Of a DNA stretch of 64,000 nucleotides, positions 1-11,300 are shown piece after piece. The stretch is taken from the NCBI RefSeq assembly GCF_042242105.1, contig NC_092027.1, positions 14,964,721 to 15,028,720 on the forward strand, written 5' to 3'. Numbering within the stretch: the stretch's first letter is position 1; the number at the start of each line of letters is the position of its first letter. Source of the DNA: Pempheris klunzingeri. Lineage: Eukaryota > Chordata > Actinopteri > Acropomatiformes > Pempheridae. A model generated the notes under the pieces. It worked only from the letters and a program-made list of their open reading frames with translations, ran no database searches and was not told the origin of the DNA. Position numbers and translations under genes: made by a program.

Positions 1-333
1 AAATGATTCAGTGTTTGTACCAGAGTTTTATTCTTTGCACATGGATTAGTCCATGTGACACTAAATCTGTCCCATTAGAAATGAATCAAATGATGCTGCA
101 CAATACAGCAACAGTATAATAAAAATACTTAGTCACATGTTCCCTGGAGTCTGAGTTTTGCTGCCTTTGAACACAGCTTGAGGGCCCAAGAAGCAGCAGA
201 CAGTGGTGCACAGCTTCTGTTTATATACATACGGTCTGCTACCACTAATTCAAACTGCACTAGATCAAGCGGAGTAAATAATTTAAGGTAAGAGGGCAGA
301 ATCACAGAGGCCCTCTCCATCTTTCCTGCGCAG

Positions 334-621
334 GCGGCGTCTTCCCTTGGCTCTGAGACCAAGAACTGGGACGACTACATCCTCGTATCCCAGGACGGAG
401 ACCTGCAGGCTGCCGAGGGCGGAGGAGGAAGGGCTGCAGTCGAGCGCACCCCTCCGATCAGGCGAGGACGTGGCCTGGTGCGAATGGAGCCAGAGGGCGC
501 GGCCGGGATCTTCCATGACCCCCTGATGGCTGGCACCACCTCGGGCTCTTCCAGCCCAGACGAGGGCTCCACCCACAGCAAGGACTCTGATTTCACCATT
601 GTCAACCCGAACGACCTGTGA
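334..621 (+). CDS. tbc1d5: C-terminal exon of probable TBC1 domain family member 5 (Rab7 GAP), partial
   Basis: This is the last coding exon (95 aa plus TGA) of a gene that continues off the left edge. A pyrimidine-rich acceptor ending in gcgcag at 333 opens it in phase 0. The peptide begins AASSLGSETKNWDD and ends DSDFTIVNPNDL. Two LIR-like (Atg8-binding) motifs, an aromatic residue then x-x-V after acidic residues, are visible: DDYILV near the start and DSDFTIV near the end. TBC1D5 is a Rab7 GAP that works with retromer and carries LIR motifs. No TBC domain lies in the window. The assignment therefore rests on this low-complexity Ser/Gly-rich tail and on synteny: plcl2 and dazl follow in the order and orientation of human TBC1D5-PLCL2-DAZL. 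Another LIR-bearing protein cannot be excluded. Confidence 0.6.
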   Translation, partial: AASSLGSETKNWDDYILVSQDGDLQAAEGGGGRAAVERTPPIRRGRGLVRMEPEGAAGIFHDPLMAGTTSGSSSPDEGSTHSKDSDFTIVNPNDL

Positions 622-1605
622 ATGAGCGAATCACCCCTCCCTCTCCTCCTCTAATACCCATATCACATCCTGCTCAGACGATGTGATCCAAAAAAAAAAA
701 CCAACAAAAAAACAGACTTTTGACGAGAGGGTGGAATCCACAGTTTCTGGTGGAGCACCACTGGAGCTGCTGTTGGCTAAAAAATTGCACATGTGGACTG
801 TGACACTTCCAGTCACAAATACCTTATACTCTGTCTCTTTACCTGTCATCTGTGCCACTTGAGTCCTGTCTAAGCTGATGCTGTATGCTATCTCATCTAT
901 CTAATGCCCGTTTCTTATTATGTTGGGTCCTGTCACTCATGGTATTTAATTGTAGCGCCCTGCTCTACAGAGAGAGGGCGCCATTGAACTTCTTACTCTG
1001 TCACTACATGAATACTCTCAAGAGTTGGACCTCAAACTACAATTTCTTTATAGGGGAGGACTCTCTCCTCTTGAGCTTACTGTAATGATTGGGAGTGTGA
1101 TACTCTTCTGAATGTGGAGATGTGGCCATACCTCTGCCTGTGTTATGTCTGTATGTCTGTGTCCTTACAGAGGAAGCTCTCCGATACTCAAAGGAAGGAC
1201 GGGTGATGTCCTCTTGTCAGTTGTCGAGGGCAGCTTTCTCCCCCTCCTAAACCAGTGCCTCTGACCATTATTCTTCTCTCAACCAAACAAAACCTGACTC
1301 TGTGATCTTATTCTTTTTGTTAGATTTTTTTTTAATTTTTAAAAGAATATTTTTAACCCTCAGAAGTTTAGTTTCCAGGATAAAAATGATTAAATTATGG
1401 GTCTTTTTCCTTTTTGTTTTAAAATTGATTCCAATGTGCACATTTTAATGTGGTAATCGACAGTTATCATTTCTCACATTACAACTGAGTTGTTCTTGTG
1501 TCATGTGGAAACCATGTAAAGCAGCGCACACCAAGAATGTCCCTAGAGCTGCTCATACAGCATAATTAACTCAAGACCAATAAAACTACATCGCTCTTGC
1601 TACAC
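622..1605 (+). other. tbc1d5: 3' UTR of the tbc1d5-like gene
   Basis: This AT-rich stretch follows the TGA at 619-621 and has no credible coding potential. It runs to a canonical AATAAA at 1579-1584, after which cleavage would be expected at about 1600. The end point is inferred. Confidence 0.55.
1579..1584 (+). terminator. poly(A) signal of the tbc1d5-like gene
   Basis: AATAAA lies about 960 nt after the stop codon and is the last canonical hexamer before the SINE at 1937. It gives the rightward gene a plausible end before the convergent plcl2 3' end. Confidence 0.55.
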
Positions 1606-1936
1606 ACTGAAGTTATTGTCTGTTTGGAAATGCTGTGCTTGTTACATTGACATCAATGTAAGGGGCTGTAAAACTGGTATAAAGCTTTACTGTGTATACC
1701 ATTAATGAACAGATAAAACCACGGTCAAAGAAAATACTGATAGTAAAAAAAATATAAAAATAAGGCCCATTGAGTAGCTGTTCTGGAGCTTTCCATCATA
1801 TCACATGGTCTTCATCAGCCTATGACACTTGCCAATGATCATCAAATTATAGACTGACATTGCCACGAGATATCTCAAAATTGATGTTCTTAACTAGGAT
1901 AAGATGGACGGTAAAACATCCAAAAGCTTGATCACT

Positions 1937-2170
1937 CCTCTGGGGTAGAGCGGGTCGTCCACTAATCAGAAGATTGGTGGTTTGAGCTCCAGCTCCTCCA
2001 GTTCTCATGTCAGGTCATTTTCATGTTCGCAAGGTCACTGAACCCCAAATTGCTCCCTAACCTTTGCCTCAGTATGTGAGGGGGGAAGCGTATGTGAGGG
2101 TGTGAAAGTGAATGTAGCGCGTGGTTGAAAAGATTAGATGGGCGCTATATAAGTACAGTCCATTTACCAT
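1937..2170 (+). mobile_element. tRNA-derived SINE, degenerate copy
   Basis: The head resembles a tRNA-type Pol III promoter: 'ggtagagcgggtcgtcca' followed by a B-box-like 'ggtttgagctcc'. The tail, 'gcgctatataagtacagtc' then 'catttacc', is the shared 3' end of common teleost SINEs. It lies between the convergent 3' ends of tbc1d5 and plcl2. It has point differences from the usual consensus, so it is an old copy. Confidence 0.7.
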
Positions 2171-2424
2171 TGTAACCATGATCTTTTAGTTTCAGCCCTG
2201 GAGAGCATGGAAGCTATAAATGGAAGCAGATTAGAGGCTTTGATCCACTGGACATTACAGCCCCACAGGTCTGTGTCACTTAGACGGTAGGTGAGTGTCA
2301 CCACTGTAATCTCTGCACGACGCACAACTTTATTCCCGTGTCGGTATAAATGAAAGCACATTAAAGTAAAGCTCTTGCAGCAAAACAGCAACAGACATAG
2401 GAGCATCAATCATTTAAAAACTAG

Positions 2425-3551
2425 TTTATTTTCTGTCCTGACTGTGAAGGAAGGTAGTGATGAACTGCAACCTCTTACAGAGCTGAACAGGTCGGGCCTC
2501 ATCTACTGCACCAATTACATGTATCTGGAATGTTGTCATTCAGGATCAATAACTTATGTAAAATATTCTTTACAGCAAAAGGATAGAATTACATAGTAAA
2601 ATACTGTACAGTGTTTTGCACACAAAGTAAGCACTTTGAACATAACAGTATTTGTTCCCTACAGGCAGACATTTACAGGTCTGATAGAGTTGATCATCAT
2701 GGTGGTTAACGGTGATTTAATTAGCACGAGGGCTTCGGGAAAATACAAAAATATAGAATACTGTATGAGAGACAACAACGTTTAGAGGGTGAAGTGGAGG
2801 ATTTTCGTGGCAAGAAAAAGGGACCTCAAGGTGACGGAATAAAGAGCAGCAATCCAGGACCTACAAATACTTACGGGAAATAAGCTTGAGTGACATAAAT
2901 GGGCTGAACTGGTCAAAGAAATTTATTCTTAAATGACCTAAAACATCTACAGATTCCTGCTTCATCCCATTCAAATAACCAAGAAAGTGTGTTTCTTTTA
3001 AACATACCCAACCCCATCTTGTATCCTCACTTGATATTGCTAGACAGTAGCTTTGTGATGAACAAGCCGCTAACATGTGGAGGTGGCAGTGAGAGTTTTC
3101 AAAAGGTTTTTAACTTCTTTTGGCTGAGGGTTGAGTCATACCAGACTGTGCTAGAAAAATGACAATTTTTCTTCCCTCTTCATGACACATTGCACACATG
3201 AAGGGGTTAATAAACACTTGATGTATTTACAGTTTAATACAGTACAAACTGACCCTTGGCTTTAAATCTAACTACATTCATCTCCCCGGTGTCCTCTCTG
3301 CAGCTCTCGAGTGCCATCTTTGACAGGTAGGTGGATGGTGGCTGCATTTTGAAGACTTTTACATTCATCACCTCTGTTCTTCTCTCTTATAAACACTGTA
3401 CTTGCTATAGCTCTCCTACAGCATTGTGAAAAGTCAGCCACTGAGGCAGGTAAAGCCGTCGGAAGAATTTTAATGACGTGGAGAGGGTGTCACAGCAGCT
3501 AAGTTGATAAACTCGGTCGCATCCTCTTTCGTTTGTTGGTCATCTTGCTTG
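2425..3551 (-). other. plcl2: 3' UTR of plcl2 (inferred extent)
   Basis: This non-coding stretch follows the plcl2 stop at 3552-3554. On the minus strand the first convincing AATAAA sites read as TTTATT on the plus strand, near 2927 and at 2425-2430. I take the distal one as the end. Short reading frames here lack codon structure or homology that I can recognise. Confidence 0.4.
2927..2932 (-). terminator. candidate proximal poly(A) signal of plcl2
   Basis: TTTATT on the plus strand is AATAAA on the minus strand, about 620 nt after the plcl2 stop. A second hexamer at 2425-2430 is the distal candidate. The sequence cannot tell which is used. Confidence 0.3.
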
Positions 3552-5282
3552 CTACGCTGAGGGTCCTCTAGCACTCGTGGCGGCTCTGTCATCCTGACCC
3601 CGTCGTGTTTGGGAGCGGACTCTTCTCACTCCTTCACTCTCCCTGGTCAGGTTTCCAGTCAAAGCAGCATCGTGGACCTGCTTCATGTTCTCCTGGACTT
3701 CGGCTTTGGCGTGCTTCAGAAGGTCAGCCTGGCCCTGAGAGAGTACAGGAATGGGCACAAAGGGCAGGAGTGGAAGGACGGAGGGAGGTTGAAAGAGAGC
3801 AAAGAGTTGAGCAACCACCTGGAGGCCAAACCATGATCTCATGGTCTACCCCTAAGGCTGTTTGGGTTGTGACTGTATGAGCGTGTGTGTTGCTGACCTT
3901 AAGGATGGTGATGTTCCAGCTGAAACTCTCCAGCGCTCGACTGACCTTTCGACCTTTCAGCCCCTCCTTCGCCGCCAGACTCTGCAGCTTCTCATGAAAC
4001 TCCATGGCTAGAGCCCAAAACACACACACACACAACCATCGCAGATTAGAGGACAGTGCTTTGTACTTTATTTCAAAAGAATGTAAAAATCAACAGGAAA
4101 AGAATTATGCCTGCGATTTGGGGAAAGTGACTAATTTGTTAACAAAATCAAACATGTTTCCTGTTTTGATGTACACAGTCAGAACCGTCCAAAACAGAAA
4201 GAGTTGATTTTATTTGCTAGCAGCATGGCTCTGGGGTCCAGACCAGAATATCTCAACAACCACTGGATGGATTGCCATGAAATGTAAATTCATGGTGCAC
4301 AGAGGACGAATCTTACAAACTTTGATTATGCCTTGGTGTTTCCTCTGGTGCCACCAGCACTAGAGTCATGTCAGCATGCTGACTTTAACATTTGGCTCAA
4401 AGGCACCACTTGGCCTAAGTACAGACTCACAGAGCTGTTACAGTAGATGTAGTCTAATTCGGCTTATGTATTACGTAAATTCATAAGTTATGAAAATGGA
4501 ATATCACTACGATATAATAGTTGGCATAGCCGGGTTTATTTTTGGAAGTGCTTCAGGTGATCAATCCATTGAGGCAGTGACTTTTAGCAGTAGGCTGCCG
4601 TTCCCCCTCCAAAACTAGAAGCCCTTTTCATATCCTCTAGTGTTAATTTTATTGCTTTTTAATTAATTACTAAATGTAACCATGGTGTGTCACTCGAACT
4701 TGCATTCCTACCAGCCCCTTGTTTTGTGTACACTGTGAAATGGCAAAAAGAAAAAAATTCTCCCCCAAAAAGATGATCTATCTCCATTAAACCACAGCTG
4801 TGAAAACAGGTTTGCCAAAGCCTATCCACACTGCCACCCTCAGTAAATAATGTCATACACTTCTAATTAATCTCTTCCAATTAATATTCACACTGGAGTA
4901 ACACTAGAGGACAAAGTATCTGTAGACTGCCAACTTTGCCATTTTGGCCAAACTGTAAGCATCAGATTTCACAGAGAGAGAGATGAAGAAACAAAGAATG
5001 AGCAATAAAAAATGCAAAGGGAATGATAAAAAGTGGATGGAAAATCTGAGACAGATGAAGAAAGATAAGGAGAGAGAAAGAGAGAGTGTGTCGTAGAAGT
5101 CAGGCCGCTGGCTAGTTAGAGTATGTGCAATGAGTTGTGTTGTGTGTCTGGCTTCCACTGACCGCCCCGGGCCACTGTCCCACTGTTACCATGGAAACCC
5201 GGAAGTGGGTTAACACGGGGTGCACATCACTGTGAGCCATCAACGAGAGCCCAGACGTTAAACATGCCAAGCTGTGGGCCAA

Positions 5283-5322
<40 letters not shown>

Positions 5323-8300
5323 CATACACACACTACGAAAAGAGACTTTACGTGAGTATATATTTACCAATTCCTTACACATAATCCGTCTGTGCCACTA
5401 AATGTCTGCAAGCATGGACACACACCTGCACACACATACGTTGTCATTGCTCTGCATTCACACACACCTACAGAAGTTGCCTGAATAATAACCTTTACTG
5501 CACGGTTGCTAGGCAACTTGAAGCCTACGTGCCAGTGTAGTGTGTGTGTGTGTGTGCGTGTCTATTTCCCTGTGAAACCAAGCGAAGCCGATGGAGGGAA
5601 CATTATTTTCAAGCTAATACTGTGACAACACACACACAAAAAACAGGGTCCCACAGGCCAAAACAACCATCAGGGCCAGCCAAACAAAGCGTAGCAGGAA
5701 GTGTGTCACGTTCACTTCCTGTCCTCTATCTGAACTGTGAGCAGTTTCGATGGGAGCCTATAGTTGTGACTCTCATCCTGATGCTGTATATAATCATTGG
5801 CATCTCATGAAGTGGAAAATCTATCCAGATGTGAGTCTCACTTCTATACATGTCAGGGCCCTGGAGGAATAGAAGCTGCTCAGCTGAGGTTCTTGAAGGT
5901 TCAGTTCACCCAAATTACAACAAAAAACATAGCAGTGACTGATGGATTGAAGGCCAGCCAACGTAAAGTGTCTTCATGAGGTGTCAGCCATCAAAATAGC
6001 CTCAGTGGTCCTTGGCACAGACTCTACAAGTCTCTGAACTACCAGAGGGACAAACAGTATTCTCCCAGTGGGTTTTCCCTTATTTGGTGTTTTGATGACA
6101 GTGAGTTGGTGGTGGTGCGGATTACAGCACTGAAAAAATTATAGCAACATCCCTTTCGAGGAACAACTCTTCTTCATAAACCGACCTCACTGTGAATAGT
6201 TTTCATTGGAATTACTTTCTAGCAAAGAAATAGCCCCACTCTGTGCTGCGTGGATTATCCCGAGTAATTCAAAAGGGTTAGGGTTAGGGTTACAAAATTC
6301 AAGGGAAAAAAATTGACAGAGCAACTTAACACCTCTTTAACGTGTCTTGTTTTTGTTGACCTCCAGTGATTTAACTTCTCAACCCTGAATGTGCACTCCA
6401 GGGTGGGACAGTACGCCGTGACATTGCACCAACCCATCGTGCTGTTTCGTGTTGTCAGAGATTAAAGAGATTTAAACCTCAAACCCCTGCCAAGTAAAAC
6501 CGAAACCGCGTGGCTCTATACCGTGACATTACAAGTGATTTTTATTTGAATTTGTATTAATCAGCCCTTTAACACATCAACACACCCTGATACCGCAGTG
6601 GATTCACTCTCTCCTCTCCCTTAATCTTCTTGTCTTCCTCTCAGCGCTGCCTCTAGCTCCCCATCTCTGCTGTTCATCTTCCCACAGCTTTCTTTTCCCT
6701 CTCTGTTTCATCCCTCAGCTCTGATGTAACTTCCAGACATCCATCTCTGCCACCAGCTGTCCCACGGCTCCCTCCGAGTGACCTGCTTTTGCCTTCCTCC
6801 TACCCACACCCACTTCCAAGACTGAGAGGGGGACCTCTGCCTTGGGATCATCTGATCGCCATCTTTACTCTCTACACACAGGAAGAGCTTTGTTCATGAG
6901 ACCAAGCCTTGGGCCCTGTGGCAGCTCAATCAGATGAACCAACTCACAAAGTAAAGCACTTTAAAACCTCACTTCAGTTACAAACTGAACTACGAGGGAT
7001 CACATGTGAAAATAAAGGGTCTATGATACACAACATCTCGCCTCTAGCCACCAATATCAATTCGCTTCAGGTTTATCTTTAATTTCTCTCTCATTCCTTC
7101 TTTTCTTTTCACACTTCACTAAAGGGCTGTATTGAAAAGTCTGAATGCAATTCAACCCACAAAGCTCTCATGAGACCCATAGATGCTTAAACATATGTCC
7201 CAAGATCAGGTCATCTGCAACTGCAGATTTTTTAAAAATCCAGCACCTACAGGATCATATAAATAAGTTTAATGTGTTGTTTTTTGCTCCAAGTCACTGG
7301 CCAGTGCTTCAAAAGGTCAGTCGTAGTGTCTCCTGGGTGACAGCTGAAGACTGAATCAGTGTGTCTGTGTGATGGTGTGTTTGTGAGGTTGTTTATTGCC
7401 ACCAAGACGACAGTCTGGCTGACTAATGTCAGATGACCCAGGGGGCCCGGCTGAAGTAGACAAACCTCTGCCAAAGATCACAGAAATGATATCAGAGGGT
7501 CAGTTATGGTGCCCTTCACTTAAAAGACTGAAGGGTGCTCAAAGCTGTGCCAATCTAAACCCCCTCCATCCAAAACATACAGATGAACTGAGCCAGTGAA
7601 AGATTCATCTAACCTTGTGCAACACTGAAAAGACGACAGGCAAATATGTTGAGAGAGGAGAGGAGAGGAGAGGAGAGGAGAGGAGAGGAGAGGAGAGGAG
7701 AGGAGAGGAGAGGAGAGGAGAGGAGAGGGGTGACGGATGCACTGTGGATGACGGCTCTGTTGAAGAGGCTGTGTGGGAGTTGTCATGAGTGGACTAGGAA
7801 CATGAGCATAGCGTGTTTTTTTTTTTTTTTTTACACACACATTGTAATGTCCGCTCTACATAGCAGCATCTCATACACATTGCGACACACACACACACAC
7901 GCCTACACACCCATTGTCTGTATATGCAGGATCCTGCTGTAGATTCCATCAGAGAGCTCAATGACTGCTCTGCTTGCCTGGACCATCTGCAGAGAGGGAA
8001 ACATCTATTAGCATGAAACCCACACACAGTTTTAGTGCACCATAAGCCCTTGAATCCATGTTTTTGTGTGTTAATCACATTATTAATGTGGTCTGTTTTA
8101 TTGTCTGCTGTAAAAGAACATTACATAGTACACATAAAAAAGTGAGAACACATCCGTGTACTTAAATCACATGAGTGGTGAACATTTACAATAAAATAAC
8201 ACCCTGTTGGGATGTTTTCCATATGTTGGTGGCTGTTGAAATTAAGGAAACAGCCAAATGGAGTTCAAACTGTAGGCACTTTTACCACAAAATGCACCGT

Positions 8301-11300
8301 AGACACATACACACACATGGCCTCAATGGAGACTAATGTGACAGCTTTTTTAAAGTAATGATCACACAAAACACACACACACACGCACACAATGACAGGG
8401 GCAGCTTCTGCCTGATTAATTCTGCACCTTCTCTCACAACCCTACTGGGACGCTCCCCCTCTGTGAGAGAAAAAATGCTGTTCGACAAATAAGGGATTAA
8501 CCACAGTGCACTACTTTGACCAGATCTAATTCAACAAAACACACACAGCTACACACACACACACACACATACATAAACACACACTCATTCCCATTTCCTG
8601 TCTCTGTTGTCTGCCTCTCCCTCTGGGCATCAGGATTGAGGTGTGGAATCCATTTAGCTGAACGACATTCAAAATCTATGTTAATGGTATTCAGTGGCAG
8701 AGCGAGAAGGGGCTGAACACAAATGTACACTCTTACTTACACACAGATGCACAAGTAGACAGTTACAGGTATATGCGGTTGCTAGTTGCTTAGCAGTGAT
8801 AAACAACCATAGTTAAATTAAAGTGTCACACTGAAACCTTAATAATAACTTAATAAGACTAGAACAGATCAATTTATCTCTTCTCACAGCACACATACTC
8901 TCACCCAGATCACATGTGCTTGCTGGACCGTATTTTTATAAATTGGCAATTCATACTGACTGTCCATCATCTCACCGAAGAGACTCCGGGGGAATATCTA
9001 ATATAAAACATGAAGAACTGCACTTTGAGCAAATATCATTTTAAAAAATATTGCAGCAACGGCCAGACAGATGGCAAAAAAGGGGTGTAATGTTGTTTAC
9101 TCCACCAACACTCGCAAGACAGGCTACCACTCCAGCGAGCGCTGGACCACAGCTGTATGGAAACCACTTATGGCGGCCAGCCACAGTCCAAACGGACCCA
9201 GAGGGAGAAAGAGGAGGCAGGAACTGAGCAAGATGAATGAGGAACGAGGAGGAGGCTGAAAGAGGGAGATAGGGACCGAAGGGAAATATGTTGAAAGCCA
9301 GATATGAAAGTGAGGACAGAGAGAGCGCCTGACGCTGTGTCCTTGCAGTTATGACACCAGCCGAGCATCCTCAAAAAACCCACTCAAACAAACTGATTCA
9401 TCCCACTTTATTGACTAGCTGATGAGTTGACTTACAGGCCAATTGACTGCTCTGCCCCATTTCCTCTCACTCGCTCTTTCTCTCTTTGCTTTTATTTCCA
9501 CAGGGGAGTTTTTCCTCGATGGTTGTGTTTATTTTTAGATACCATTACATAAATTAAGTCTATTAAACAACTCTCTCCTTGGTCAGTGAAAGTCAGCAGT
9601 TTATTTGGGTGAAAACATGCAGAGGCTTCAGGCCAAGGTGAGAATGTCGCTGGTGTGTTTACGAGCCTTGTTACAGCCAGAACAAACGGGAACGTTGTCT
9701 CCTCCATAACAATGAGAGCTCACTTTGTGTATGAGAACTAAAAAGGAAGCTGCTGTCTGGGAGTTGGACTTTCATTGTTAGGTCAAGCACACAGGAGATG
9801 GGAGGCAGTTGGCTCATTTGGGATCTTTGCTGCTTTAGTTTGGTCTTTCCTTCCTTTTAATGTGTTAGAGAGATACGAGTGTGCATACTCCTTTATCTGG
9901 TAACAGCCCGTAAGCATAGTAGCTGTCAATTCTCTTCCTTCCTTACCATTTCATAGGTGGAGACAACGCGGCGAAGGACGTCTGGCAGGGGCCCCTGCGG
10001 CTCCAGGACGGGGTAATGGTTCTGGAGGTCAAACAGTAGTAAAGGCGTACCGTCTGGTCCTGACACTCTGGAGCCCAGAGCTAGTACGCACTGCATGAGG
10101 TTAGCCACCGCAGACACCCCACACAGCTCCCTGAACACTGCTACTGAGTTCTGTTGGCAAAAAAAAGAAGAGGATAGACAAATACTGCTGTATATCTGCA
10201 AATTGAACACATACAAAGTCTTCCACAGTCTTTCTCTTTGTTATTTTCCGAGCCTGATGGGAAAACAGCGCAGAGGCACGGAATGATATCAGAGTGAAAT
10301 GAACATAAAATCAGAGAAATCTCCTCCCCACTCTAACTCTCTGTTTTCACTTTCTCTGTCTCAAACACACACAGGTAATCAAAAGCCACCGCTGTGACAG
10401 AGCTATTTGTCTTTTCCTTCGTCTACTGGGTTGCTCTCCCACAGTTCTCTCCTGCAGCTGTGCTGTTGTAGTAGTTCAGGTTTAAATGGAAGAAATCAAG
10501 AGATGTGGATGCCAGTCTCACCACACTGACTGAACACATAATTACTGTTTTATTGCCCCAGGGTCATACAAGCACCCACAGGCCGCATTGCTGCCTGGCT
10601 CATAAAGGTTAGATGAGCTTTTAACAATTGCAGAAAACATGTCGGTAGTAGCAGTCTTTTGTCTCCTTCCTTTGGAGAGAATTGCAAATATAATCGTCAC
10701 TGTTAAATTTGAACACACTAATAATGATTCACTTGTAATGAAAATTAATTAAGCTAATTATGGCTGCAATAAACAATTATTTTAATTTTTATCAGTTCAT
10801 CTGTCTACATTTTTTCACTACTTTACTAAATTGACTAATTTCTAAAGAAAACACTAATCAATGTCCAATGTGAAATCTGCATATTGTTTGTATTGTATGA
10901 CCAACAGCCTCAAACCCAAAGGTTTATAGGTTTTCAGTTTAAAATCTGTATATGTTTTGCTTCATAAATTATTAAAATATAATGAATGATCAAAATGTGC
11001 TGTGTGTTTGTTTGAAAGTGACACGGCCGTGTCATTGGTCCGTGGTGAAATGCTGACCAGCTAACTATTCAGTGACACTGACCTGCATGTTTTCCCTCAA
11101 GTCGGTGGCTTCTCTCAGCAGAGGAGCAGCCATCTTGAAAACCTCATCCACAGCCCGGACCCCGAGGTCCCTCAGAGCTGTATAGTCCCTCCCCTTGCGG
11201 GCCTTCCGCACAGACAGACCCCTTTTGTGAGGCTTTCCCCCTCCTCTCCGATTGGTGAGGGCCACGTGGACAAATAGCTTGGCATGAGGAAGTTCCTCCC

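Noticed and set aside
2861..3076. Small frame downstream of plcl2
   Set aside because: It lies in the inferred plcl2 3' UTR and has no signature.
6275..6292. Interstitial telomere repeat marking a chromosome fusion
   Set aside because: Only three TTAGGG units and no flanking subtelomeric sequence; gene order is otherwise conserved.
7520..7942. Open frames through the AGGAG array
   Set aside because: Low-complexity translation of a tandem repeat only.
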